NCBI RefSeq assembly: GCF_020164485.1
Contig: NZ_JAIQZA010000012.1
Coordinates: 39,133-103,132 of the forward strand
Origin: Salegentibacter tibetensis
GTDB taxonomy: Bacteria; Bacteroidota; Bacteroidia; Flavobacteriales; Flavobacteriaceae
DNA length: 64,000 nt
Direction of reading: 5' to 3'
In this document: one piece after another, positions 9,550 to 18,924 of the stretch
Layout of the letters: each line of letters starts with the position of its first letter
Position numbering within the stretch: the first letter of the stretch is position 1
Notes under the pieces: model-generated
Database searches by the model: none
What the model was told of the DNA's origin: nothing
The model's input: only the letters and a program-made list of their open reading frames with translations
Program-made: the position numbers and the translations under genes

Positions 9550-10341
9550 ATGGCAGAAGCATTGAAAGTACCAACAATGGCCGAGTATATGGCCGAAGGC
9601 AAAAAACCTGAAGTCTTATTTTGGGTTGGTTGCGCCGGTAGTTTTGATGACAGGGCAAAAAAGATCACCAAAGCTTTTGTGAAACTTTTACACGAAGCGG
9701 GCGTAGATTTTGCTGTTTTAGGAACTGAAGAAAGTTGTACCGGAGATCCGGCAAAGCGTGCAGGGAACGAATTTCTCTTCCAAATGCAGGCGGCTACGAA
9801 TATTGAAGTCCTTAACGGTTATGAAATTGAAAAAGTAGTAACTGCTTGTCCACACTGCTTTAATACCATAAAAAATGAATACCCTGCCTTAGGTGGAAAT
9901 TACGAAGTAATGCACCATACGCAATTTTTAAAAGCTCTTCTAAACGAAGGAAAATTAAAGGTTGAAGGCGGGAAGTTTAAAGGAAAACGCATCACTTTTC
10001 ACGATCCCTGTTATTTAGGCCGTGCTAACGGAGAATATGAGGCACCTCGTGACTTACTTAGAAAGCTTGAAGTAGAGCTAGTAGAAATGCGTAAATGTAA
10101 ATCTAACGGACTTTGTTGCGGTGCCGGTGGAGGACAAATGTTCAAAGAGCCTGAGCCCGGTAATAAAGATGTAAATATTGAAAGAACCGAGCAAGCTATG
10201 GAAGTAAAACCAGAAGTTATTGCTGCTGGTTGCCCGTTTTGCAACACGATGATGACAGATGGGGTAAAAGGTAAAGACAAAGAAGATAGCGTGGCTGTTA
10301 TGGATGTAGCAGAGCTCATTGCTAATGCCCACGATCTCTAA
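9550..10341 (+). CDS. HdrB/LutA-like CCG-domain Fe-S protein
   Basis: The 263 residues contain two cysteine-rich CCG-type regions. The first has WVGCAG (about 24-29), TEESCTGDPAKR (about 60-71) and TACPHCFNTIKNEYP (about 97-111). The second has FHDPCYLGR, GLCCGAGGG (about 193-201) and AAGCPFCNTMMTDG. Such domains bind non-cubane or 4Fe-4S clusters in heterodisulfide reductase HdrB and in lactate-utilisation LutA. With the membrane Fe-S protein just upstream it probably forms a two-part electron-transfer complex. A terminator follows at 10376-10406. Confidence 0.9.
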   Translation: MAEALKVPTMAEYMAEGKKPEVLFWVGCAGSFDDRAKKITKAFVKLLHEAGVDFAVLGTEESCTGDPAKRAGNEFLFQMQAATNIEVLNGYEIEKVVTACPHCFNTIKNEYPALGGNYEVMHHTQFLKALLNEGKLKVEGGKFKGKRITFHDPCYLGRANGEYEAPRDLLRKLEVELVEMRKCKSNGLCCGAGGGQMFKEPEPGNKDVNIERTEQAMEVKPEVIAAGCPFCNTMMTDGVKGKDKEDSVAVMDVAELIANAHDL

Positions 10342-10375
10342 TAATCTTCCCAGATTGATATAAAATTTATAATTA

Positions 10376-10406
10376 AAAAAGCTTGAGATTTCTACTCAGG
10401 CTTTTT
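10376..10406 (+). terminator. Rho-independent terminator
   Basis: AAAAAGCTTGAG and CTCAGGCTTTTT form a stem with one bulged or mismatched position, a 7-base loop and a T run. It lies 35 bases after the stop of the CCG-domain gene. Confidence 0.75.
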
Positions 10407-10464
10407 AGCATTTCACCTCTTACTTAGAGAGTGAAAAATCAAACGTTAAAACCCAAAACTATAC

Positions 10465-10494
10465 TTGGGACAACAGCTAAATCAGTTAGTTTTG
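10465..10494 (+). promoter_or_regulatory. Full Bacteroidota promoter (TTG-N19-TAGTTTTG)
   Basis: TTG at 10465-10467, a spacer of 19 bases and TAGTTTTG at 10487-10494 match the Bacteroidota -33/-7 consensus. The start codon at 10518 lies about 24 bases downstream. It is one of the two best promoter matches in the window. Confidence 0.65.
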
Positions 10495-10517
10495 TAAAAA
10501 TATAATTTAAGCAATTT

Positions 10518-11003
10518 ATGTTAGTACCATTCGAAAATCTACCCGATTCTTCAAGGGTTTGGATATACCAGGCCAACCGTTCTTTTACAGCTGAAGAGTT
10601 GGAAGAAATACAAAGCCGCTTAGACCAGTTCGTAACACAATGGACTGCTCATGGAGCAGATTTACAGGCCGGTTATCTCATAAAATACAAGCGATTTATC
10701 GTTCTGGCTTTAGATCAGGAAATCAATGCAGCTACCGGCTGTTCTATAGATGCTTCTGTACATTTTATTCAGCAATTAGAGAAGGAATTCAATGTAGACC
10801 TTCTGGATAAGATGAATGTTTCCTATAAACAGGGAGAATTCATAGCCTATAAAACGCTTACAGATTTTAGAAAAATGGCGAAACAAAAAGCCGTTTCTCC
10901 TAAAACCATCGTTTTTAATAATCTTGTAAACAATAAAGCCGAATTTCTTTCAGATTGGGAAGTTCCCGCTTCTGAAAGTTGGCATAATCGTTTCCTTAAT
11001 TGA
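10518..11003 (+). CDS. Conserved Bacteroidota protein of unknown function (often named ABC transporter ATPase)
   Basis: A 161-residue soluble protein typical of Flavobacteriia. Databases often call this family ABC transporter ATPase, but no Walker A, Walker B or LSGGQ motif is present, so that name is not supported. Visible features are PFENLPDSSRVWIYQANR at the N-terminus, GYLIKYKRFIVLALD near the middle and a C-terminal WHNRFL. The stop codon overlaps the ATG of the GH3 fusion gene (TGATG), so the two are translationally coupled behind the promoter at 10465-10494. Confidence 0.75.
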   Translation: MLVPFENLPDSSRVWIYQANRSFTAEELEEIQSRLDQFVTQWTAHGADLQAGYLIKYKRFIVLALDQEINAATGCSIDASVHFIQQLEKEFNVDLLDKMNVSYKQGEFIAYKTLTDFRKMAKQKAVSPKTIVFNNLVNNKAEFLSDWEVPASESWHNRFLN

Positions 11004-13930
11004 TGAAATTTATTTTTGCTCCGAAAATCTTCCTCTTAACCTGCTTTCTTTTTGTTTCTTCCCAGCTTTTATCGCAAAATAATCCTTTGCTTACTGAAGA
11101 TGCTGAAGCTCAAAAACAGTGGGTAGATAGCGTTTATAATGCAATGAGCCTTAAAGAAAAAATAGGGCAGTTGTTTATGGTAAGTATTGCATCAGAAAGT
11201 GGTGCAGATTATATTAATAAGGCTAAAAAACAAATTGCTGAAGAATATATTGGTGGAGTTATTTTCTCCAAAGGTGGGCCGGGAAAACAGGCTAAATTAA
11301 CCAATGAGTTTCAGGAACTTTCCAGCACACCTCTTCTTATAGGAATGGATGCCGAATGGGGACTGGCTATGCGCCTGGATTCTACCTTTGCACTACCCTG
11401 GAATATGACGCTGGGTGCTATTCAGGATAATAATTTAATTGAAGAAGCCGGTGCAGCAATTTCCCGTCATACCAAAAGATTGGGGGTGCATATTAATTTT
11501 GCTCCGGTAGTAGATATTAATACCAATCTCAATAATCCGATTATTGGAAATCGAAGTTTCGGGGAAAATAAAATTAATGTAGCGGAAAAATCCCTTGTTT
11601 TTATGCGTGGGATGCACCGCGAAGGAATGCTCTCCAGTGCCAAACATTTTCCCGGTCACGGTGATACCGATGCAGATTCGCATAAAACTTTACCAACTAT
11701 TCCGTTTTCCAAAGAAAGGTTAGATAGTTTAGAGTTATACCCGTACTATCCCTTGATTACCCACGGGCTTACCAGTGTTATGGTGGCCCATTTAAATGTT
11801 CCGGCACTTCAGGAAACTCCTAATACGCCATCTTCGCTTTCAAAATCAGTAATCACAGATCTTCTAAAGGAAAAAATGAATTTTGAAGGCTTGGTTTTTA
11901 CCGATGCACTTAATATGAAGGGGCTTACGGATAATACAGAACCCGGAGATGCAGAGTTAAGAGCTTTTTTAGCAGGAAATGATATGCTTTTAATGCCGGA
12001 AAATATAGAAGTTGCTTCAGAAGTGCTCGTCAATGCCTTTAAAAATAATATTATTAGTCCCGGGAGATTAGCTCATTCAGTAAAAAAGATACTTCAGGCA
12101 AAATATAAAACCGGCCTGCATCAACAGAAATTAGTACAGGAAAATTTTCTTTCCGAGGAACTCAATACCGTGCGTGATCAGGTTTTATTAGAAGAACTTT
12201 TTGAAAACGCGCTTACACTTATAAAAAATAATAAAGGTGTTTTACCGGTTAAAGATCTTGAAGAGACTAAAATCGCTTATGTTAATTTTGGAGATGCAGA
12301 TGGAAGTGTATTTTTAAAGGAATTAAAGAAATATGCACATATAGACTGGGTTTCTGCAGTAAGGCTAAATGATTTACAAGAGAAATTAGCTTACTATGAT
12401 TTGGTGATTTTAGGTTATCATAAATCGAATAACAATCCCTGGGCTTCCTATAAATTTTCATCCGGAGAATTGCATTGGATTAGTCAAATTTCCAAAGAAA
12501 ATAAAACGGTGCTAAGCCTTTTTTCAAGTCCGTATGCACTAAGTGAACTCCGCGGACTCAATGAATTGGATGGGATTCTGGTTAATTATCAAAACCATCC
12601 TATTGCACAGGAAAAAGCTGCTCAGTTAATATTTGGTGCTATTGAGGCCAGAGGAAAGCTTCCTGTAAGTATAGGGAATAATTTCCCGGAAGGTACCGGT
12701 TATCAAACAAATAGTCTTGATAGATTAGCTTACGGTTTACCCGAAAGTGTTGGTTTAAATTCCTATAAATTAGGCCGAATTGACAGAATAATTACTGAAG
12801 CTATCGATAAGAAAATGACTCCCGGGGCTCAAATTCTAATAGCCAGAAAAGGAAAAATTGTTTATAATAAAAACTTTGGGCATCATACTTATGATAAGCA
12901 AATCCCGGTTTCAGATACTTCAGTTTACGACCTAGCTTCCTTAACTAAAATCCTGGCAACATTACCTTTGATAATGGAACAGGAAGAAGAAGGAATTGTA
13001 AACTTTGACAGTACGTTAGGAGAAATGATGCCTGTTTTTCAAAATTCAAATAAAGCCAATATTCGCTTGCAGGATATGTTGATGCATTATGCACGATTAA
13101 AATCGTGGATTCCTTTTCATATAAATACTATAGATCGAAAAACCCGTTTACCTTCTGAAAATTATTTCCATAAAACGCCTTCTGCTACTTTTAATACGAA
13201 AGTGGCCAACGAAATGTATCTTAGAAACGATATGCAGGATACAATTGTAAATATTATAAAGGACAGCGACTTAGAACGAAATTTGAATTATAAATACAGT
13301 GATCTACCGTTTTACATACTGAAATATTACCTGGAGGCTTATTACAATCAAACCCTGCATAATCTAACGCAAAAGAAGATTTATAAGCCATTAGGAGCTA
13401 CACATACAGGGTATTTACCAACTTCCAGATTTCCTTTGGAGCAAATTGTACCCACTGAAATAGATAAACTCTGGCGAAGACAGCTTATTCACGGTGTGGT
13501 TCACGATCAGGGTGCAGCTTTACAGGGAGGAATTGGCGGTCACGCTGGACTTTTTAGCACTGCTAACGATGTCGCCAAAATAATGCACGTTTACCTCAAT
13601 AACGGGGTTTACGGCGGAAAAAGATATCTTAACGAAGAAACAATTTCTAAATTCAACACCTGTTATTATTGTGAAAAAAATGTAAGACGTGGCGTTGGAT
13701 TCGACAAACCCCAGCTGGGAAGTTCAGGACCAACCTGTAATTGTCTTTCTATGCAAAGTTTTGGTCATAGTGGCTTTACAGGTACTTTTGCCTGGGCAGA
13801 CCCCGAAGAAGAAATTGTTTATGTATTTTTGTCTAATCGTACTTTTCCCGATTCTACTAATAGAAAGTTGATTCGGGAAGATGTTAGATCAAGAATACAG
13901 GAAGTTATTTATGAATCTATAGATTTTTAG
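11003..13930 (+). CDS. Two-domain exported protein: GH3 beta-N-acetylhexosaminidase fused to a serine beta-lactamase-like hydrolase
   Basis: ATG at 11003 is preferred over the TTG just before it. A signal peptide (about residues 1-24, ending LLSQ) leads into a GH3 domain (about 35-390) with KHFPGHGDTDADSHK (from K214) and the nucleophile Asp301 in FTDALNMKG. A GH3-C-like region follows (about 390-580). A class C beta-lactamase/PBP-like domain (about 590-970) carries Ser646-x-x-Lys649 (SLTK), KYSD for the second motif and GHSGFTG for the third. GH3 enzymes of this type remove GlcNAc from peptidoglycan fragments, and the second domain may act on the peptide side as an esterase or amidase. This points to periplasmic muropeptide recycling. 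It is coupled to the upstream gene. Confidence 0.9.
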   Translation: MKFIFAPKIFLLTCFLFVSSQLLSQNNPLLTEDAEAQKQWVDSVYNAMSLKEKIGQLFMVSIASESGADYINKAKKQIAEEYIGGVIFSKGGPGKQAKLTNEFQELSSTPLLIGMDAEWGLAMRLDSTFALPWNMTLGAIQDNNLIEEAGAAISRHTKRLGVHINFAPVVDINTNLNNPIIGNRSFGENKINVAEKSLVFMRGMHREGMLSSAKHFPGHGDTDADSHKTLPTIPFSKERLDSLELYPYYPLITHGLTSVMVAHLNVPALQETPNTPSSLSKSVITDLLKEKMNFEGLVFTDALNMKGLTDNTEPGDAELRAFLAGNDMLLMPENIEVASEVLVNAFKNNIISPGRLAHSVKKILQAKYKTGLHQQKLVQENFLSEELNTVRDQVLLEELFENALTLIKNNKGVLPVKDLEETKIAYVNFGDADGSVFLKELKKYAHIDWVSAVRLNDLQEKLAYYDLVILGYHKSNNNPWASYKFSSGELHWISQISKENKTVLSLFSSPYALSELRGLNELDGILVNYQNHPIAQEKAAQLIFGAIEARGKLPVSIGNNFPEGTGYQTNSLDRLAYGLPESVGLNSYKLGRIDRIITEAIDKKMTPGAQILIARKGKIVYNKNFGHHTYDKQIPVSDTSVYDLASLTKILATLPLIMEQEEEGIVNFDSTLGEMMPVFQNSNKANIRLQDMLMHYARLKSWIPFHINTIDRKTRLPSENYFHKTPSATFNTKVANEMYLRNDMQDTIVNIIKDSDLERNLNYKYSDLPFYILKYYLEAYYNQTLHNLTQKKIYKPLGATHTGYLPTSRFPLEQIVPTEIDKLWRRQLIHGVVHDQGAALQGGIGGHAGLFSTANDVAKIMHVYLNNGVYGGKRYLNEETISKFNTCYYCEKNVRRGVGFDKPQLGSSGPTCNCLSMQSFGHSGFTGTFAWADPEEEIVYVFLSNRTFPDSTNRKLIREDVRSRIQEVIYESIDF

Positions 13931-14049
13931 CCAACATATTCCAGGCTATCATATAAATTGGGGGATGAGTCCACGAGACTTTAATTTGAAAATAAAAAAT
14001 TCGGCGCCTGCGTCGCTATATTCTCACTCAGTGAGTAAAATCAAACTTG

Positions 14050-15183
14050 ATGAAAATAGCCATTGTTTGTTATCCTACCTTTGGAGGTAGTGGAGTGGTA
14101 GCCACAGAGCTGGGTCTTGCCCTTGCGAAACGCGGTCACGAAATACATTTTGTTACCTACAGTCATCCTGTTCGTTTAGATCAGCTTTCCAGTAATGTGC
14201 GTTTTCACGAAGTACATGTACCAGAATATCCGCTTTTTCATTACCAGCCTTATGAACTTGCATTGAGTAGCAAACTTGTAAATGTGGTAAAGCAATTTGG
14301 AATTGAACTCCTGCACGTTCATTATGCAATTCCACACGCGTATGCCGGTTATATGGCTAAAGAAATGCTTGCTGAAGAAGGGATTAATCTACCAATGGTA
14401 ACGACACTTCACGGTACCGATATTACTTTAGTTGGAAATCATCCTTTTTATAAACCAGCAGTTACTTTTAGTATTAATAATAGCGATGTGGTGACTTCGG
14501 TTTCTCAAAGTTTAAAGGAAGACACTTTAAAATTCTTTAAAATTAGAAACGAAATTGAAGTAGTTCCCAATTTTATTGATTGCAGCAAATACGATAAAAA
14601 AGAATTTACCGATTGCCAGCGTGAAATGATGGCCGATAAAAAAGAGAAAATCATCACACATATCAGTAATTTCAGAAAAGTAAAGCGTATAGATGATGTG
14701 ATCAGGATCTTTTATGAAATTCAGAAGAAAATAGATGCCAAGCTAATGATGGTAGGAGAGGGTCCTGAAAAGGAAATGGCAGAGGATTTAGCCGATGAAC
14801 TCAACATCTCAGATAAAGTGATGTTTTTAGGTCAAAGCCACGAAATCGACAAGATTCTGTGCTTTTCAGATTTATTCCTGCTGCCCTCAGAAAAAGAAAG
14901 CTTTGGGCTTTCAGCCTTAGAAGCTATGGTAAATGGGGTAGCTGTAATTTCCACAAATACCGGTGGCCTTCCGGAAGTTAATCAAAATGGTATTTCCGGT
15001 TATTTAAGCAATGTTGGGGATGTTCAGGAAATGGCTGCAAATGCCTTAAAAATCCTTGAGAATGAAGAAATCCTTGAGGAATTTAAAAACAACGCCAGGA
15101 AAGTTGCTGAAAAATTCGATATAAAAAATGTAATGCCGCTTTATGAGGATGTTTATGAAAAGGCTTTACAAACTACCGTATAA
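14050..15183 (+). CDS. bshA: N-acetyl-alpha-D-glucosaminyl L-malate synthase
   Basis: GT4-family glycosyltransferase that joins UDP-GlcNAc and L-malate, the first step of bacillithiol synthesis. ATG at 14050 is chosen over the TTG before it because it gives the family N-terminus MKIAIVCYPTFGGSGVVATE. Visible signatures are GGSGVVATELG near residue 12, the GT-B nucleotide region (VGEGPEKE near 237) and LPSEKESFGLSALEAM near 278-293 with the conserved EX7E donor-binding motif. The 377-residue length is typical. No other bsh gene lies in the window. Confidence 0.95.
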   Translation: MKIAIVCYPTFGGSGVVATELGLALAKRGHEIHFVTYSHPVRLDQLSSNVRFHEVHVPEYPLFHYQPYELALSSKLVNVVKQFGIELLHVHYAIPHAYAGYMAKEMLAEEGINLPMVTTLHGTDITLVGNHPFYKPAVTFSINNSDVVTSVSQSLKEDTLKFFKIRNEIEVVPNFIDCSKYDKKEFTDCQREMMADKKEKIITHISNFRKVKRIDDVIRIFYEIQKKIDAKLMMVGEGPEKEMAEDLADELNISDKVMFLGQSHEIDKILCFSDLFLLPSEKESFGLSALEAMVNGVAVISTNTGGLPEVNQNGISGYLSNVGDVQEMAANALKILENEEILEEFKNNARKVAEKFDIKNVMPLYEDVYEKALQTTV

Positions 15184-15187
15184 AAAA

Positions 15188-15342
15188 AGAGGCTGTTTAA
15201 AAAGTATCCTTATTTTGTCAAGCTGACTTGTTTCAGCTTCTAACATGTTTTAATTATTAACATCTTAGATCCCCTATAAAAATCGGGGCAGGCTCTGAAA
15301 TAAATTCAGGATGACAATTTTAAAACTTTTTAAACAGCCTCT
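15188..15342. repeat. 155-bp palindromic repeat element, copy 1 (MITE-like)
   Basis: AGAGGCTGTTTAAAAAGT (15188-15205) is repeated in perfect inverted form at 15325-15342. Inside lies a sequence (15217-15250, starting GTCAAGCTGA) that matches 56654-56688 almost base for base in a second element bounded by a different but related inverted repeat. No open frame is present. It sits between bshA and the convergent barrel-protein gene and can also act as a bidirectional terminator. Confidence 0.75.
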
Positions 15343-15364
15343 ATACTTTAATTTATTCTCTTAT

Positions 15365-15865
15365 CTAGAACTGGTATCTAACTCCTAATGCGATATCTGG
15401 AGAAAAATCATTCAATACAGCGTTGTCACTAAAGAACCCTAATTCTGGTCTAAAGTCTAATGAAATCAATAAAGGAATATCAAAATTATATTCAATACCT
15501 ATATCTCCCGCAAGGAACAAATAAGTACCATCGTCATCAAAATCATCACCTCTTTGGCCATCAACACCTAGGATTCCGGCACCGGCACCAACATACCAGT
15601 TAAATCCACCTTCAATATTCCAAACCCATTGATAAAGACCGGTAAGCTTAAAGGCATCATAATTTTTACTATCACGCCAACCAAGGTCTAGTTCCAAACG
15701 GTTGTTGTTAGTTCCTAAAGCCCTTTGGTAAGAGATTTCGGCTCCAACACCATCACCACCACCAAATCGCAGTCCGAGGGCATTGTCTGAAATAGTTTGG
15801 GCTTCAGCCTGATTATAAAATGTAGCGCCGATTACAAAAGCGGCAAGTAAAATTAATTTCTTCAT
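15365..15865 (-). CDS. Small outer-membrane beta-barrel protein
   Basis: The ATG at 15865 is preferred to an upstream one at 15892 because it begins a signal peptide directly (MKKLILLAAFVIGATFYNQAEAQ). The mature part of about 143 residues is made of alternating beta strands with Gly-Asn-Asp turns (GLRFGGGDGVGAEISYQRAL, ALGVRYQF at the C-terminus). The final aromatic residue is typical for an eight-stranded outer-membrane barrel. No specific function can be assigned. It converges on the repeat element that ends at 15342. Confidence 0.8.
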   Translation of the reverse strand: MKKLILLAAFVIGATFYNQAEAQTISDNALGLRFGGGDGVGAEISYQRALGTNNNRLELDLGWRDSKNYDAFKLTGLYQWVWNIEGGFNWYVGAGAGILGVDGQRGDDFDDDGTYLFLAGDIGIEYNFDIPLLISLDFRPELGFFSDNAVLNDFSPDIALGVRYQF

Positions 15866-16004
15866 AGTTAGTGTTTTTAGATTTGTTAGCAAATTTAAAT
15901 GTTAAAACATCACTTGAAACGTAGGCAAAGCCAATCTATTGTTAATATTGTTTAAAAATCTGTTAAGCGTATTAGGGGAATTTTTCTATTTTTAACCCAA
16001 TATT

Positions 16005-18923
16005 ATGAAAGAAAAACTTAACCTATTCTCCCGGCAAATTGACGGTCAGTTATATGACGATAAATTGTGGCGCTCAATTTACGCTACCGATGCTTCCGTT
16101 TATCGGGAAATGCCTTTGGCGGTCTGCTATCCAAAAAGCGAAAATGATTTAAAGAAGCTTATTCATTTTGCAAAAACTAATAAAACTTCATTAATCCCAA
16201 GAACTGCGGGAACTTCACTGGCAGGCCAGTGTGTAGGTGATGGAATCGTGGTAGATGTTTCCAAACATTTTACAAAAATCATAAAAATAGATAAGGAAGC
16301 TAAAACCGTAACTTTACAACCCGGCGTTATTCGTGACGATTTAAACAGGGTTTTGAAAGAAGACGGACTTTTCTTCGGGCCAAATACTTCTACTTCCAAC
16401 CGTTGTATGATTGGCGGAATGGTGGGGAATAATTCCAGCGGAACTACCTCTATTAAATATGGTACCACCCGCGAAAAGTTAGTTTCTTTAAAAACAATTC
16501 TGAGCGATGGGAGTGAAGCTGAATTTAAAGATATCTCAGCGAAAGAATTTCAGAAAAAATTAAAGCTCGAAAATCTGGAAGGCGAGATTTACAGGAATAT
16601 CCACAAACACTTATCTTCTGAAGAAAATAAAAAAGAACTGATTGAAAAATATCCGCCTAAAAGTTTACATAGAAGGAATACCGGGTACGCTATAGATGAA
16701 CTACTCTATGCTGAAGTTTTTTCTGAAGGTTCAAATGAGCCTTTAAATTTATGCAAACTTCTTTGTGGAAGTGAAGGCACACTTGCCTTTACCACCGAAA
16801 TCACGATGAAGCTGGATGATCTTCAACCACCCGAAGCAGCAATGATCGCAGCCCATTTTAATAGTATTGAAAGCTGTATGCAAGCCGTGGTACCGGTAAT
16901 GGAACACTCCCTCTTCACCTGCGAGATGATGGATAAAACCATCCTGGATTGCACCAAACAAAACCTGAAATACAAAGAAAACCGATTCTTTATTGAAGGA
17001 GACCCCAAAGCGATTTTAATGCTGGAAATACGGGCAAATACTGCTGAAGAAGTCCAGGAGCAAAGTCAGCAGGTCTTGGAAACCCTAAAATCTTCCAATT
17101 TAAGTTATGCTTTTCCTGTTTTAATGGGCGAACAAATAGAACTTGCGATGGAGTTGCGTAAGGCAGGTCTTGGATTATTGGGAAATATCGTGGGAGATAA
17201 AAAAGCGGTTGCCTGTATTGAAGACACTGCGGTGGCAATTCCATATTTAGCCGATTATATTGCTGAATTTGCCGAAATCATGAAAAATTACGGCCAGGAT
17301 GCGGTGTATTATGCCCACGCTGGCGCCGGGGAAATTCATTTACGTCCAATTCTGAATTTAAAAAAATCTGAAGAAGTAAAGCTCTTTAGAAGTATTACAA
17401 CTGATGTTGCCAAACTGGTAAAGAAATACAACGGTTCCTTAAGCGGTGAACACGGAGACGGTAGGGTAAGGGCCGAATTTATTGAGATGATGATTGGCCC
17501 TAAAAATTACCAGATTCTCAGGGATATTAAATACACTTTTGATCCCGATAATATCTTTAACCCCGGAAAAATTGTTGATACCGCACCAATGGACACCTCG
17601 CTTCGTTATGAGGTAGACAGAAAAGAGCCTGAAATTTCAACCTTAATGGATTTCTCTGAATCTGAAGGGATTCTCAAACTTTCTGAAAAATGTAATGGTA
17701 GTGGCGATTGTAGAAAATCTGCTGAAGCGGGCGGTACCATGTGTCCTAGTTATCGTGCTACAAAAGATGAAAAAGATACTACCCGCGCCCGCGCAAATAC
17801 ACTTCGCGAATTTTTGACCAATTCAGATAAAAGCAACCGATTTAACCATAAAGAAATAAAAGAGGCCTTTGATCTTTGTATAAGTTGCAAGGGGTGTAAA
17901 AGTGAGTGCCCTTCCAGCGTTGATGTTGCTGCTTTAAAGGCTGAATTTCAGTATCAATATCAAAAAGAAAATGGCAAAAGCTTTAGAAGCAAAGCTTTTG
18001 CAAATAATGGCAAAATGAACGCTCTGGCTTCAAGAACCCCAGGGATTGCCAACTTTTTCTTTAAAAATTCCTTTACTTCTGGTATCGCTAAAAAGATGAT
18101 GGGTGTAGCACCGGAAAGGAATTTACCAATTTTGGCAAAGCGAACGCTTGCCAATTACTATAAGAAGAACAAGAAGCGTTTTCAGCTTGAAAATCCTATA
18201 AAAACGGTTTATTTTTTCAACGATGAATTTACCAATTTCCTTGATTCAGAAATAGGAATTGATGCCTTGGAATTATTGCATAATCTCAACTATAGAATAG
18301 AATTTGTAAAACACGAAGAAAGCGGCCGGAGCCATATTTCTAAAGGTTTTCTGGAAGAAGCAGAAGACTTTGCCAATAAGAATATTAGCATATTTAAGGA
18401 TGTTATTTCTGAAGAAACACCTTTAATAGGTTTGGAGCCTTCGGCAATTTTGACTTTTCGGGATGAATATTTGCGTTTGGCCGATAATAAAACCGAAGCC
18501 GAAAACCTTGCGAAAAATTCATTTATCATTGAAGAATTCCTGAAAAAAGAAATCGCGCTTGGAAATATAAATTCAGAACAATTTACTTTAGAAGAAAAAA
18601 CGATCAAAATCCACGGACATTGCCACCAAAAGGCACTCTCAAATACCGCAGTAACTTTTGATATTCTCAACCTTCCGAAGAATTATAAGGTGAGCATAAT
18701 TCCATCAGGTTGCTGCGGGATGGCAGGTTCTTTTGGTTATGAAAAGGAACATTATGAAGTGAGTATGAAAATTGGGGAGCAAACTTTGTTCCCTGCGGTT
18801 CGAAAAGCTTCTGAAGAAACGATTATCTCAGCCAATGGTACAAGTTGTCGCCACCAGATTTTTGATGGCACCCAACGCAGCGCGATGCATCCGGTGAGTA
18901 TTTTAAGGGATGCTTTGATCTAA
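16005..18923 (+). CDS. FAD-linked oxidase / Fe-S D-lactate dehydrogenase-type fusion
   Basis: A 972-residue fusion. Residues about 30-560 form a GlcD/vanillyl-alcohol-oxidase flavin domain: PRTAGTSLAGQ is the FAD phosphate-binding part, GGMVGNNSSGT follows, and SGEHGDGRVRAEF stands near 485. A ferredoxin part (about 560-650) has CNGSGDCRKSAEAGGTMCPS and CISCKGCKSECPS. The C-terminal CCG-like part (about 730-970) has HGHCHQKAL and PSGCCGMAGSFGYEKEHYEVS. The architecture matches bacterial quinone-linked D-lactate or D-2-hydroxyacid dehydrogenases (YdiJ/Dld-type). The substrate is inferred only as a 2-hydroxy acid. Confidence 0.9.
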   Translation: MKEKLNLFSRQIDGQLYDDKLWRSIYATDASVYREMPLAVCYPKSENDLKKLIHFAKTNKTSLIPRTAGTSLAGQCVGDGIVVDVSKHFTKIIKIDKEAKTVTLQPGVIRDDLNRVLKEDGLFFGPNTSTSNRCMIGGMVGNNSSGTTSIKYGTTREKLVSLKTILSDGSEAEFKDISAKEFQKKLKLENLEGEIYRNIHKHLSSEENKKELIEKYPPKSLHRRNTGYAIDELLYAEVFSEGSNEPLNLCKLLCGSEGTLAFTTEITMKLDDLQPPEAAMIAAHFNSIESCMQAVVPVMEHSLFTCEMMDKTILDCTKQNLKYKENRFFIEGDPKAILMLEIRANTAEEVQEQSQQVLETLKSSNLSYAFPVLMGEQIELAMELRKAGLGLLGNIVGDKKAVACIEDTAVAIPYLADYIAEFAEIMKNYGQDAVYYAHAGAGEIHLRPILNLKKSEEVKLFRSITTDVAKLVKKYNGSLSGEHGDGRVRAEFIEMMIGPKNYQILRDIKYTFDPDNIFNPGKIVDTAPMDTSLRYEVDRKEPEISTLMDFSESEGILKLSEKCNGSGDCRKSAEAGGTMCPSYRATKDEKDTTRARANTLREFLTNSDKSNRFNHKEIKEAFDLCISCKGCKSECPSSVDVAALKAEFQYQYQKENGKSFRSKAFANNGKMNALASRTPGIANFFFKNSFTSGIAKKMMGVAPERNLPILAKRTLANYYKKNKKRFQLENPIKTVYFFNDEFTNFLDSEIGIDALELLHNLNYRIEFVKHEESGRSHISKGFLEEAEDFANKNISIFKDVISEETPLIGLEPSAILTFRDEYLRLADNKTEAENLAKNSFIIEEFLKKEIALGNINSEQFTLEEKTIKIHGHCHQKALSNTAVTFDILNLPKNYKVSIIPSGCCGMAGSFGYEKEHYEVSMKIGEQTLFPAVRKASEETIISANGTSCRHQIFDGTQRSAMHPVSILRDALI

Positions 18924-18924
18924 A

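Noticed and set aside
18290..18670. 126-codon minus-strand frame within the FAD/Fe-S dehydrogenase
   Set aside because: The plus-strand protein continues with conserved motifs through this interval.
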